From Terrabacter aerolatus (GTDB taxonomy: Bacteria > Actinomycetota > Actinomycetes > Actinomycetales > Dermatophilaceae): a stretch of DNA of 47,125 nt. The translations under genes and the position numbers were made by a program. Location of the stretch: positions 1 through 47,125 of the forward strand of contig NZ_BJYX01000026.1 of the NCBI RefSeq assembly GCF_007991735.1. The letters run 5' to 3'. Positions 1-8,760 of this stretch are shown here, piece by piece (position 1 is the stretch's first letter; every line of letters starts with the position of its first letter). The notes beneath the pieces were generated by a model. That model was not told the DNA's origin. It worked only from the letters and a program-made list of their open reading frames with translations, and made no database searches.

Positions 1-37
1 CGGGCCGCGCGGGGGGGGGCATCCCTCGCGCGGCCCG
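1..37 (-). terminator. GC-rich hairpin downstream of the multicopper oxidase gene
   Basis: Perfect 11-bp inverted repeat: bases 1-11 pair with 27-37 around a 15-base loop containing a G-run. It lies 18 bases beyond the stop codon of the minus-strand oxidase gene, where a terminator is expected. No U-tract is visible, which is usual in high-GC actinobacteria. The left edge of the window may cut off part of the structure. Confidence 0.55.
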
Positions 38-55
38 ACCGGTCGAGCGGGTGGG

Positions 56-3000
56 TCAGGGCGCGGTGCGCACCCGGACCACGGTCGACCAGGTGGAGTT
101 CCCGGCCAGGTTCACCGCCGCCGCCCGCACGTAGTACGTCGTCGCCGGTCGCAGGTTGGCCGCGGTGTAGCTGGTCGCGCCCGATGATGCGCTCACCGAC
201 CTCGAGCCCGCTCCGATGAAGCTCGTCGTACGACTGACCTGCACCAGGTAGCCGTCGGTCGGCACGGTCACCGGGATGCCCGGCGTGAGGGTGACGGGAA
301 GGCTGGTCCTCGTCGGCACGCCCGCCTTCACGCCCGGAGCGACCGGGGCCGCCATCGGCGGTGTCGGCGCGTTGGCCGACGCCGTGATGCCGACGGGTGC
401 GGAGTTGGGCGAGCTGACGGCGCCCACCTGGCCCGAGATCCGGTAGTAGTACGTCCCTCCGGGCGAGACGTTCGAATCCGCAAAGGTGGTGGGCAGTACG
501 CCTCCCCTCGGCGCAGTGAGTCGAGTGCTGTTCAGGTTTCCGACGAAGGCGGCGTTCGTGGCCCGTTGGACCGTGACGGCGGTGTAGGCCGCGGCGTTGG
601 TCCACTTGAGGGTCACGATGCCCCTGCCGGGCGTGCTGGCGAAGGTCGCCGTCAGACCGGTGGGCGCATCGACCGCCGCGGTCCTCACCGTGAACGTGCT
701 GCTCCAGCTGGAGTAGCCGCTCTTGGACTCGGACCGGAGCCGGTAGTAGTAGGTCGTCAGCTTGGTGAGGCTGGTGTCGACGTACGCCGGGCCGCCCGCA
801 GGCACGTTCATCGCCTTCACGCCGACCGTGAACGTCGAGTTCGTCGCCCGCTGCAGCGTCCAGTTGCTGACGACCGGGTTGCCCGATCCCGGCTGAGTCC
901 AGGCCAGTCCGACCGTCGTGGCCTGCACGCCGCCCGGCGAGCTCGTCAGACCGGTCGGCACCGGCGGCGCCGCGTTGACGACCATGGGTCGCATGAAGTC
1001 CATCTCCTCGTGGCTGAGCATGTGGCAGTGCCAGACGTACTCCCAGCCGTAGTCCTTCACCGAGTTCGGGACCGTGAGGGCCTGTCCGGTCAGCGGGTCG
1101 AACGTGCTGATCGGTGAGCCGATGGGCATGGACGGGTCGATCGGCCGGATCGAGTCGGGGAGCTTGAAGGGCAGGACCGGGATCTGTGGGCGCAGCGCCA
1201 CGATCGTGTCCTCCAGCGGGTGCATGAGGACGGTGTCCTTCCAGCCCACCTCACCCGGCTCCGGCGCGTACTTCGCGCCGTCCCAACCGACCCGGTTGAC
1301 GAGCTGCACGTCGAACAGGTGGAAGTGCACCGGGTGGCTGTCGACACCGTTGTGCGTGATCTTCCAGATCTGTGTGCCGTCACCGAGGGTTCCGATCTGC
1401 GCGCCGACCTGGTGTGGGTCGAGGACCTCGGTGGCCGGCTCGGCATAGCCGAAGGGCACCGTGGTCTGCACGTTGGCATTGGTGTTGGGCATCTCCGCAC
1501 CGAGCGTGGCGTTCATCCGACCCCAGGTGGGGTCGAACTCCTCCACGATCGCCTTGGGCTGCATGCCCATCGTCACCGCGCTGGTGCCCCCGACCGGGGT
1601 GAAGGTCTTCGTCGTGTCGGCGAGGTTGGTGTAGTTGTTCGAGGTCGTGCTGACGGTCGAGGTGCCGACCGCGGTCGGGGTCGTGACGCCGTTGCCGCTC
1701 GGGTCGAGCGACCAGTCGTAGCCCTGGGGAAGGCTCAGGCCGTTGTAGGCCAGCTGCGGGACGATCGGCGCCGGCTGGTCGGCCTGGTAGGCCGTCTTCA
1801 GCGCCGCCGCCACCGCTTCCGTGGTGGTGCCACCGCTCTTCCCGAGGGTGGAGTCCACCTGGAACTGCAGGACGGTACGGGTGTTCGGGCCGTAGCCGGG
1901 CTGCGTGGTGGGCGCGCCGCCGGAGGTCGTCTGGTCCGGGTCACCGGTGTAGTAGTCGTTGCGCGGGTCGATCGCCGGGTCGGCTGCCGGGGCGTCGTTG
2001 TAGAGCACCAGCTTGGCGCCGTCGGGCACCTTGCTGAAGTCGACGAGGACGTCGGCGCGCTCGGCCGGGGCCAGCATCAGGCCGTGGTGCAGCACGTCCA
2101 GCACGATGATGTTGCGCCGGTTGTACTCGTAGTCCAGCGGCTGCGCGCTGATCGTCGCCGGCGTCGGCAGGAACCCGCCGTCGTTGCCGATCTGCAGCAT
2201 GTCCGGTCCCGCGGCGTTGCACGCAGGAACGCCACCGTCGCGTCCGTCGTGTGGCCACGTGGCCTGCTGGGCCGCGGTGCAGCCGTTCGCCGGGTCCTTG
2301 AGAGCCGTCGGGGACGCGTCCATCATCGGCACCTCTCCGGCGTTCGCGTCGTTGAGGACGAGCCTGCCGGTGGTGGGGTCCTTCTTCCACATGTCCGCGT
2401 TGCTCTTGGCGTAGAACAGCGACAGGCTCAGGTGCCGGTCGTTGCTGCCGTTGAGGATCCGCAGCCGGTAGACCTTCTGTCCGACCTTCTGCGTCGGGTA
2501 GGGCGTGCCGTTGACCAGCATCGTGTCGAAGAACGACTCCATGGTCTGGGAGACGTTGCCGTCGGTCCCGTCGGCGTTCGGCCGGTCGAAGCCGGGGTTC
2601 TGGGCGTTCTCACAGGCGTTGCTCGCCGGGTCGCAGCTCGGGTCGGAGAGCGGGTTGGCGACCGGGTCGTTCTTCAGGCCGGTGAACGGCGGCCAGAACC
2701 AGGGTCCGTAGTCCCAGCGGCCCATCGCGTTCGCACCGTTGTCGTTGGTGGGGTTCTGGTTGGTCATGTAGACGTGCGGCATCCACAGGTTGCCCTTGCC
2801 GCCCCACTTGCTCTTCTGCCAGGTCGGGTCCTCGGCGGCCAGCTGGCTGTCGTTCGGGACGAAGGTCTTGTCCTGCAGGACCAGTGGAATGGTGTCCGCG
2901 CCGTCCTGGATGTCAGCCGTGGCCGACTCGAACGCCTTCTCCGCCGCGTCGTGGATGATGTACGGCGCCTCCTCGCCGGCATACACGTTCAGTCGCGTGA

Positions 3001-4735
3001 TGCCGTACGAGTGGTCGTGGAAGAACATCATCCGGGCGGACTGCTGGTTGGTGTAGTAGAAGGTCTCGGAACCGTCGCCGGGGTTGTTCGACGTGTGGGT
3101 GGCGTCCTGCTTCGCGGACGCGTTCCCGTTCTGGTCGAACCACATGTCCGGCACGTAGGAGACCGAGACGCCCTTGGGGTAGGCGGTGTTCTCGCCGGTC
3201 GGGGTGATCCACTGGTGCGGCGTGCCGTCGCTGATCCACGGCGTCTTGCCGCCGTGCAGGTGGATGGTCGCGCGGTTCTGGGCGTAGTCCATGGGCTTGC
3301 CGTTGGTGTTCATGCCCAGCGGACCCATGCCGGCGCCCATGACGTTGGTGTCGACCGGCAGGAAGAGGTCGCCGCAGCCGGCGGTGGTGTTGATGGCGGT
3401 GCCGTTGATGGTGCCGTTCTGCTGCGGAAGGGTCGTGCGGTCGCAGGAGGCACCCTGCGACTGGGGCAGCATGTTGACGAACTTGACGCGGACCGGGTGG
3501 CCGGCCGTCGCCTCGATCATCGGGCCCATGTACTGCGGTGCGTCCGGGGCGACGTCGTTGACGCCACCCGCGTCCGTGCCCTTGTTGAGCTGGACGTAGA
3601 GCCGCAGCGTGGTCGGTGGCAGGTCCTTGTGCAGCTGCTTCTGCACCTCGACCAGGCCGATCTCGTAGTAGTCGCTGCCCGGGAAGGTCTTCGTGTCCGG
3701 GTGTGCGACGGAGATGTACTGCCCCAGGTCGTTGGCGTTCGCGCTGCCGACGCCCGGCAGGCTGTCGACGAACTTGCGGATGCCGCTGCCGTCCAGGAAG
3801 TAGCCCGCACCGCCGCCGTCGACGGTGATGCTGTCGATGGTCCCGGAGACCGATGCGGTCGCGGCCGCGCCACTGCCGGAGGTGGTGCTGCCGAAGGCGA
3901 CCGTCACGGGGTGCGATGCGTCGTAGCCCGAGCCCGCGTGGTCGATGGAGATGCCTGAGACGGCGCCCGTGCTGTCGATCATGACGGTGCCGGTGGCGAG
4001 GTCGGTGCCGGTGGCGGGTGCGCTGAAGGTCACGGTGGGCGGGTTGGCCGGGTCGTAGCCCGTGCCCCCGTGCGTCACCGACACGCCGGTGACGCCGCCG
4101 ACGACGGTCGCGTGCGCGGTTGCGCCGCTCCCTCCGCCGTCGAAGGTGATCGTCGGGTTCGGACCGTAGCCGGAGCCCCCGTCCGCCACCGTCACGCCGG
4201 TGACGACGCCGTTCTCGACCACCGCGCTCGCCGTGGCTCCCGTGCCCGTGGGGTCGGTGACCGCGACGCTCGCACCGCCGGTGGGCAAGGGGCTGTCGGC
4301 GTAGTTGGGGGTGTTGCCGAAGTAGTCCGGCTTGCCGCCCGGGTCCAGTGCCGGCGCCGCAGCGGCAGCGGCAGCCGCGGTGGCCGGCGCCGCAGCCGCG
4401 GTAGCGGTGCTCTGCGCCGCAGCGGGGGCGAGCCCGGCAACGGCCGCTGCTCGCTTCGTGCCCTTCGCGGCGGCAGCCTGGACCTGCAGCGCCGAGGCCT
4501 GGCCATGAGCTGCGTGCTTGCGGGTGTTGCCGGTGACAGCGCGCTTGGCGTAGTCGGCCGCGGTGACGGTGCCGCCGTGGCCAGAGCTCGACGTGCCGCG
4601 GTGCGGGGCAGTCGACGCGGCGAGCACCGGCGCTGCCGTCAGCGCCAGCGACGCCGGCGACGACGACAACGTCGTCGCCGCGGCGACCGCGAGCAGCCCT
4701 CCGCTCAGCGTCAGGGATCTGAACTTTCCGTGCAT
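56..4735 (-). CDS. Giant secreted multicopper oxidase with GSGY-type repeats and C-terminal fibronectin III domains
   Basis: Predicted 1559-residue exported copper oxidase; such enzymes oxidise a phenol, metal ion or similar donor and reduce O2 to water. All four copper motifs are visible: HLHGG near residue 490, HDHSYG near 572, HPVHFH near 1135 and HCHMLSHEEMDFM near 1238. The spacing between the second and third motifs, about 560 residues, is much wider than in a typical 500-residue laccase. The N-terminus has a signal peptide, then an Ala-rich stretch, then about four degenerate repeats of the form GGxGY...PTVTF (roughly residues 170-330). About three fibronectin III-like modules fill residues 1258-1559. 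I chose the ATG at 4735 because AGGAGG lies five bases upstream; the frame stays open to 4864 but would bury the signal peptide. Mn(II) oxidation is one possible role, suggested only by size. Only one copy of the window's dispersed 8-mer falls here. Confidence 0.9.
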   Translation of the reverse strand: MHGKFRSLTLSGGLLAVAAATTLSSSPASLALTAAPVLAASTAPHRGTSSSGHGGTVTAADYAKRAVTGNTRKHAAHGQASALQVQAAAAKGTKRAAAVAGLAPAAAQSTATAAAAPATAAAAAAAAPALDPGGKPDYFGNTPNYADSPLPTGGASVAVTDPTGTGATASAVVENGVVTGVTVADGGSGYGPNPTITFDGGGSGATAHATVVGGVTGVSVTHGGTGYDPANPPTVTFSAPATGTDLATGTVMIDSTGAVSGISIDHAGSGYDASHPVTVAFGSTTSGSGAAATASVSGTIDSITVDGGGAGYFLDGSGIRKFVDSLPGVGSANANDLGQYISVAHPDTKTFPGSDYYEIGLVEVQKQLHKDLPPTTLRLYVQLNKGTDAGGVNDVAPDAPQYMGPMIEATAGHPVRVKFVNMLPQSQGASCDRTTLPQQNGTINGTAINTTAGCGDLFLPVDTNVMGAGMGPLGMNTNGKPMDYAQNRATIHLHGGKTPWISDGTPHQWITPTGENTAYPKGVSVSYVPDMWFDQNGNASAKQDATHTSNNPGDGSETFYYTNQQSARMMFFHDHSYGITRLNVYAGEEAPYIIHDAAEKAFESATADIQDGADTIPLVLQDKTFVPNDSQLAAEDPTWQKSKWGGKGNLWMPHVYMTNQNPTNDNGANAMGRWDYGPWFWPPFTGLKNDPVANPLSDPSCDPASNACENAQNPGFDRPNADGTDGNVSQTMESFFDTMLVNGTPYPTQKVGQKVYRLRILNGSNDRHLSLSLFYAKSNADMWKKDPTTGRLVLNDANAGEVPMMDASPTALKDPANGCTAAQQATWPHDGRDGGVPACNAAGPDMLQIGNDGGFLPTPATISAQPLDYEYNRRNIIVLDVLHHGLMLAPAERADVLVDFSKVPDGAKLVLYNDAPAADPAIDPRNDYYTGDPDQTTSGGAPTTQPGYGPNTRTVLQFQVDSTLGKSGGTTTEAVAAALKTAYQADQPAPIVPQLAYNGLSLPQGYDWSLDPSGNGVTTPTAVGTSTVSTTSNNYTNLADTTKTFTPVGGTSAVTMGMQPKAIVEEFDPTWGRMNATLGAEMPNTNANVQTTVPFGYAEPATEVLDPHQVGAQIGTLGDGTQIWKITHNGVDSHPVHFHLFDVQLVNRVGWDGAKYAPEPGEVGWKDTVLMHPLEDTIVALRPQIPVLPFKLPDSIRPIDPSMPIGSPISTFDPLTGQALTVPNSVKDYGWEYVWHCHMLSHEEMDFMRPMVVNAAPPVPTGLTSSPGGVQATTVGLAWTQPGSGNPVVSNWTLQRATNSTFTVGVKAMNVPAGGPAYVDTSLTKLTTYYYRLRSESKSGYSSWSSTFTVRTAAVDAPTGLTATFASTPGRGIVTLKWTNAAAYTAVTVQRATNAAFVGNLNSTRLTAPRGGVLPTTFADSNVSPGGTYYYRISGQVGAVSSPNSAPVGITASANAPTPPMAAPVAPGVKAGVPTRTSLPVTLTPGIPVTVPTDGYLVQVSRTTSFIGAGSRSVSASSGATSYTAANLRPATTYYVRAAAVNLAGNSTWSTVVRVRTAP

Positions 4736-5230
4736 CTGTGCCTCCTGCTGTGAACGAGTGCGCATCTCGAGCAGCGCCGCGCCCGGAAGAGGGCGTGAGG
4801 TAGCGCGGGATGTGCTGAAGGGCCGTGCTCGGCTGCCGATGTGGTGCCGGGGCGGGTGGGCCACGCGGACCCCGGACGTCTGCCGTGCGAATGTCCGCGA
4901 GATGACGCCGGCGCCGGCCCTTAGCTGATCCAGCGTGGTAACGGCGTCATCAGTGACCTCCGTGACGGAGGTGTTTGTGGAATGCTTGAACTGTGCGCGC
5001 CGCCCTCACGCCGCGACCTCCAGTTCGCCGTAGCCGTCATTTAGCCCTCATCCGGCCGTCATGTCCGGCTCACCGTTCCGACCAGACCGCCCGCAACGCC
5101 GCGTGACGACCGCATGCCGAGGCCCTGGGGTCGCTCTCTGTGGGACTCGGCGTTCGTCGCCGCACGAAGGAGATTCGCGCTGTACTGGGAGACGTGGGCG
5201 GCAGCGGGCCGTCCGGAGAAGGGACTCGAC
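4736..5230. promoter_or_regulatory. Divergent intergenic region with an operator-like dyad
   Basis: About 495 bases separate the oxidase and transglycosylase genes. The clearest element is a perfect dyad at 4956-4972, with arms ACCTCCGT and ACGGAGGT around one central G. It is about 220 bases upstream of the oxidase start, so it could be an operator for either gene. I looked for a ydaO-type riboswitch, common before actinobacterial wall hydrolases, and did not see one. No convincing gene is visible in the region. Confidence 0.35.
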
Positions 5231-6187
5231 GTGCACGGGCGGACACGGCGGAGGCTCAGCGCGGCGCGCGCCGCGACCACCGCGTTCGCCGTCGGTGGCC
5301 TGCTGCTGGGCTCGGCGGCCGGAGCCGTGGCGGCGGGGCCGCCGACCCCGACACCGACTCCCGCCCCCCTGCTCTCACCCCTGGTCCCGGGAGCGAGCAG
5401 CCCCTCCAGCGCGGCCGCAGCGTCCGGGCCCTCCGGCTCGCAGACACCGATCGGGCCGGGGTTCGGTTCGGTGGCCGGGGACCTCGTGCTCCCGGTCTTC
5501 GACGAGATCCGGGTCGCGGCCACCCTCTCGGTCGAGAACTCGTCCCCCGTGCCGGCGGCGGCGCTCGAGCCCGGAGGTGGGACGAGCAGCAACCCGACGC
5601 CGTGGACGCCGCGCGCGGTCGTCAAGATCCCCATCGCGGTGCCGCTGCCACGCAAGACCACGGGCGCCAGGAGCACCCTGACCAAGGACGAGATCATCTG
5701 GACGGCCTACGTGTCCGCGGCCCAGCGCCAGCGCAGCTGCCACATCCCCGTCATGCTGCTCGCCGCCATCGGCGAGGTCGAGTCGTCGTCGCTGCGCGGG
5801 CGCGCCCTCGACGCGTCGCACGACGCCACGCCGCCGGTGATCGGCCCCGCGCTGTCCGGTGGCGGATTCTCGGCGATCCGTGACACCGACGGCGGCCGCT
5901 GGGACGGGGACCCCGTCTGGGACCACGCCGTCGGCCCGATGCAGTTCATCCCCGCCACGTGGCGCATCTGGGGCGCGGACGGCAACGGTGACGGGGTCGC
6001 CGACCCGCAGAACATCGAGGATGCGGCGCTGGCCGCGGCGAACTACCTGTGCGCCGGTGGCCGCGACCTGTCCCGGCCCGCCGACCTCCAGGCCGCGATC
6101 CTGTCCTACAACCACTCGCAGCAGTACCTCGCGACGGTGCTCGGCATCGTCCAGGCGGTCGACTCGGGCCAGCTCGCAGGCCCCTGA
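5231..6187 (+). CDS. Secreted lytic transglycosylase (SLT-fold)
   Basis: Predicted 318-residue exported peptidoglycan lytic transglycosylase. It has a basic N-terminus and hydrophobic signal segment ending in an Ala-rich cleavage site near residue 35, then a Pro/Thr/Ser-rich linker. The catalytic domain begins near residue 155. It shows the GEVESSSL motif with probable catalytic Glu184, then GPMQFIPATWRIWG and DGNGDGVADPQNIEDAALAAANYLC, a run typical of actinobacterial transglycosylases, and a closing AILSYNHSQQYLATVL. I chose GTG at 5231 because GGAGAAGG sits about seven bases upstream and the signal peptide then starts at residue 1. An in-frame ATG at 5114 would add 39 residues that do not look like a leader. 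The gene stands alone, followed by a hairpin. Confidence 0.85.
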   Translation: MHGRTRRRLSAARAATTAFAVGGLLLGSAAGAVAAGPPTPTPTPAPLLSPLVPGASSPSSAAAASGPSGSQTPIGPGFGSVAGDLVLPVFDEIRVAATLSVENSSPVPAAALEPGGGTSSNPTPWTPRAVVKIPIAVPLPRKTTGARSTLTKDEIIWTAYVSAAQRQRSCHIPVMLLAAIGEVESSSLRGRALDASHDATPPVIGPALSGGGFSAIRDTDGGRWDGDPVWDHAVGPMQFIPATWRIWGADGNGDGVADPQNIEDAALAAANYLCAGGRDLSRPADLQAAILSYNHSQQYLATVLGIVQAVDSGQLAGP

Positions 6188-6211
6188 CCCGGCCCGACGG
6201 CATACGCGCAT

Positions 6212-6230
6212 TCCCACCGGTTCGGTGGGA
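6212..6230 (+). terminator. Short hairpin after the transglycosylase gene
   Basis: Arms TCCCACCG and CGGTGGGA are perfectly complementary around a 3-base loop, 25 bases past the transglycosylase stop. It is best read as a terminator, but it also lies upstream of the sulfur operon promoter and could be an operator. Confidence 0.45.
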
Positions 6231-6274
6231 TAGGGCCGCACTCTGGACCCGTTTGGGCAGTGATAAGTGCTGGT

Positions 6275-6289
6275 TATACATTCGATTAC
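6275..6289 (+). promoter_or_regulatory. Leaderless-type -10 element of the sulfate assimilation operon
   Basis: An AT-rich island stands out in GC-rich DNA. TATACA (6275-6280) or the overlapping TACATT (6277-6282) fits a -10 box and ends 7-9 bases before the ATG at 6290. There is no Shine-Dalgarno sequence, so transcription probably begins at or next to the start codon. Confidence 0.5.
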
Positions 6290-8014
6290 ATGACCGTCAC
6301 CGACTCCGCGACCGACACGGCCCCGGTGCGCCCCGGCACCCGACCGCCCCGAGCCGGCCGCTCCAACGGGCAGTGGAAGGTCGACGGCACCGAGCCGCTC
6401 AACGCCAACGAGACATGGAAGCAGGAGGAGGGTGGCCTCGGCGTCCGCGAGCGGATCGAGCAGGTCTACTCGCGCGAGGGCTTCGCCTCGATCCCGCCGC
6501 AGGACCTCTCCGGACGGTTCCGCTGGTGGGGGCTCTACACGCAGCGCCGGCCCGGCATCGACGGAGGCCGCACGGCCCAGCTCGACGACACCGAGCTGTC
6601 CGACGAGTACTTCATGCTCCGCGTGCGCCTCGACGGCGGCGCGATCAGCCTCGCCCAGCTGCGCGTCCTCGCCGACATCAGCCACGAGTTCGCCCGCGGC
6701 ACCGCCGACATCAGCGACCGCCAGAACATCCAGTACCACTGGATCCGGGTCGAGGACGTGCCCGAGATCTGGCGGCGGCTCGAGGCCGTCGGCCTGCAGA
6801 CGACCGAGGCCTGCGGCGACACCCCGCGCGTCATCCTCGGCAGCCCGCTGGCCGGCGTCGCCGACGACGAGATCATCGACCCGACGCCCGTCATCGACGA
6901 GATCCTCGACCGCTACGTCGGCGACCCCGAGCTCGCCAACCTGCCGCGCAAGTTCAAGTCGGCGATCACCGGCCACCCGAGCCTCGACGTCGTCCACGAG
7001 ATCAACGACATCTCCCTCGTCGGGGTCGTCCACCCCGAGCTCGGCGCCGGCTACGACCTCTGGGTCGGTGGCGGCCTCTCGACGAGCCCTCGCCTCGCCG
7101 AGCGCGTCGGGGTCTTCGTCCGGCCCGAGGAGGCCGCCGAGGTCTGGCACGGCGTCATCCGGATCTTCCGCGACTACGGCTACCGGCGCCTGCGCAACAA
7201 GGCCCGCCTCAAGTTCCTCCTCGCCGAGTGGGGGCCCGAGAAGTTCCGCCAGGTCCTCCAGGACGAGTACCTCGGCCGCGAGCTGCCCGACGGTCCGCCG
7301 CCTGCACCGGCGAGCGGCCCCGGCGACCACGTCGGCGTGCACCTCCAGAAGGACGGCAGGCGCTACATCGGCGCGGCCCCGACCGTCGGGCGCATCAGCG
7401 GCGACGTGCTCACCGGTCTCGCCGACCTCATGGAGCACGTCGGCTCCGACCGGCTGCGCCTGACCCCGCACCAGAAGCTCGTCGTCCTCGACGTCCCGGG
7501 CCGCCTCGTGCGCGGCGCCGTCACCCGCCTCGACAGGCTCGGGCTCAGCACGGCGCCGAGCCCCTTCCGCCGCCACACCATGGCGTGCACCGGCATCGAG
7601 TTCTGCAAGCTCGCCATCGTCGAGACCAAGGCGACGGCGGCGAGGACGATCGCCGCGCTCGAGCAGCGCCTCGCCGACGTCACCGAGCAGCTCGACACCC
7701 CGATCAGCCTCAACGTCAACGGCTGCCCGAACTCGTGCGCCCGCATCCAGGTCGCCGACATCGGGCTCAAGGGCCAGCTCGTGACGATCGACGGCGAGCA
7801 GGTGCCCGGCTTCCAGGTGCACCTCGGCGGCGGCCTCGCCTCCGTCGACCGCGACGAGGCCGGCCTCGGACGCACCGTCCGGGGCCTCAAGGTGACGGCC
7901 GACGACCTGCCCGACTACGTCGAGCGCGTCGTGCGGACCTTCCTCGACCAGCGCGAGACCGGCGAGAGCTTCTCGTCGTGGACCCGCCGAGCAGACGAAG
8001 GAGCACTCCTGTGA
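6290..8014 (+). CDS. sir: Ferredoxin-dependent nitrite/sulfite reductase, sulfite-reducing type
   Basis: Predicted 574-residue cytoplasmic sirohaem/[4Fe-4S] enzyme that reduces sulfite to sulfide with six electrons from ferredoxin. The cluster- and sirohaem-binding cysteines are visible as ACTGIEFC (Cys near 433 and 439) and NGCPNSC (near 478-483). Two ferredoxin-like repeats precede the two catalytic halves, and the length matches the Sir/NirA family. First gene of the sulfur operon; its stop overlaps the cysH start by four bases (GTGA). Neighbouring cysH, cysD and cysN argue for sulfite rather than nitrite as substrate. An upstream in-frame GTG at 6260 is possible, but the -10-like box just before 6290 favours the ATG. 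Confidence 0.93.
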   Translation: MTVTDSATDTAPVRPGTRPPRAGRSNGQWKVDGTEPLNANETWKQEEGGLGVRERIEQVYSREGFASIPPQDLSGRFRWWGLYTQRRPGIDGGRTAQLDDTELSDEYFMLRVRLDGGAISLAQLRVLADISHEFARGTADISDRQNIQYHWIRVEDVPEIWRRLEAVGLQTTEACGDTPRVILGSPLAGVADDEIIDPTPVIDEILDRYVGDPELANLPRKFKSAITGHPSLDVVHEINDISLVGVVHPELGAGYDLWVGGGLSTSPRLAERVGVFVRPEEAAEVWHGVIRIFRDYGYRRLRNKARLKFLLAEWGPEKFRQVLQDEYLGRELPDGPPPAPASGPGDHVGVHLQKDGRRYIGAAPTVGRISGDVLTGLADLMEHVGSDRLRLTPHQKLVVLDVPGRLVRGAVTRLDRLGLSTAPSPFRRHTMACTGIEFCKLAIVETKATAARTIAALEQRLADVTEQLDTPISLNVNGCPNSCARIQVADIGLKGQLVTIDGEQVPGFQVHLGGGLASVDRDEAGLGRTVRGLKVTADDLPDYVERVVRTFLDQRETGESFSSWTRRADEGALL

Positions 8015-8760
8015 CCGCAGTCCCCCTCGCCACCCCCCGGGTCCCGCGCAAGCGGCGCACGGACGCCGAGCTCAAGGCGATCGTCGACGACTTCAACGCC
8101 ACCCTCGCCGCGGACCCCGATCGCGAGCCGACGGCCGACGAGGTCGCGGCCTGGGCGGCCTTCCACTTCGACGGCACCCTCGCGGTGGCCTGCTCGATGG
8201 CCGATGCCGTGCTGCCGCACGTGGTCTCGCGCTTCGCCCCCGGCGTCGACGTGCTCTTCCTCGAGACCGGCTACCACTTCTCCGACACGATCGTCACCCG
8301 CGACATCGTCGCCGAGGACCTGCCGATCACCCTCGTCAACGTCATGCCCGAGCTGACCGTCGCCGAGCAGGACGAGAAGTACGGCGCGCGGCTCTACGAG
8401 CGCGACCCGGCCCTCTGCTGCCAGATGCGCAAGGTCGAGCCGCTCGCCCGGACCCTCCCGCTCTACGAGGCGTGGGTGACCGGGGTGCGCCGTGAGGAGT
8501 CGCCGACGCGGACCGACACCCCCCTCGTCACCTGGGACGACAAGAACGGCCTCGTCAAGATCAACCCGCTCGCCGCCTGGACGTTCGACGAGCTCCTGGC
8601 GTATGCCGGTGAGCACCAGGTCGAGGTCAACTCCCTTCTCTCCGACGGCTACCCGTCCATCGGCTGCGAGCCGTGCACCCGCCGGGTCGAGCCCGGCGAG
8701 GACCCCCGCGCCGGCCGCTGGGCCGGCTTCGCCAAGACCGAGTGCGGACTCCACACATGA
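8011..8760 (+). CDS. cysH: Adenylylsulfate (APS) reductase
   Basis: Predicted 249-residue thioredoxin-dependent reductase converting APS to sulfite and AMP. The [4Fe-4S] cysteines that mark the APS-reducing type are present: Cys136-Cys137 (CCQMRKVEPL) and Cys219/Cys222 (IGCEPC). The C-terminal ECGLH carries catalytic Cys245. RRxE-type and TGVRREES substrate-binding segments are visible. GTG start, with GAAGGAG eight bases upstream, overlapping the sulfite reductase stop by four bases. An APS-type enzyme explains why no cysC (APS kinase) is present. Its stop overlaps cysD by four bases. Confidence 0.94.
   Translation: MTAVPLATPRVPRKRRTDAELKAIVDDFNATLAADPDREPTADEVAAWAAFHFDGTLAVACSMADAVLPHVVSRFAPGVDVLFLETGYHFSDTIVTRDIVAEDLPITLVNVMPELTVAEQDEKYGARLYERDPALCCQMRKVEPLARTLPLYEAWVTGVRREESPTRTDTPLVTWDDKNGLVKINPLAAWTFDELLAYAGEHQVEVNSLLSDGYPSIGCEPCTRRVEPGEDPRAGRWAGFAKTECGLHT

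Noticed and set aside
1220-3958. A 912-codon open frame on the plus strand opposite the multicopper oxidase
   Set aside because: It is antisense to a protein with all four copper motifs, is very rich in Arg, Val and Gly, and shows no domain. It is a GC-rich shadow frame.
5100-5230. A c-di-AMP (ydaO) riboswitch before the lytic transglycosylase
   Set aside because: The position is plausible, but I could not find the conserved helices or loop sequences.
5375-7822. An 815-codon minus-strand open frame across the transglycosylase and sulfite reductase genes
   Set aside because: Both genes on the plus strand have clear family motifs, and the antisense frame is low-complexity with no start signal.
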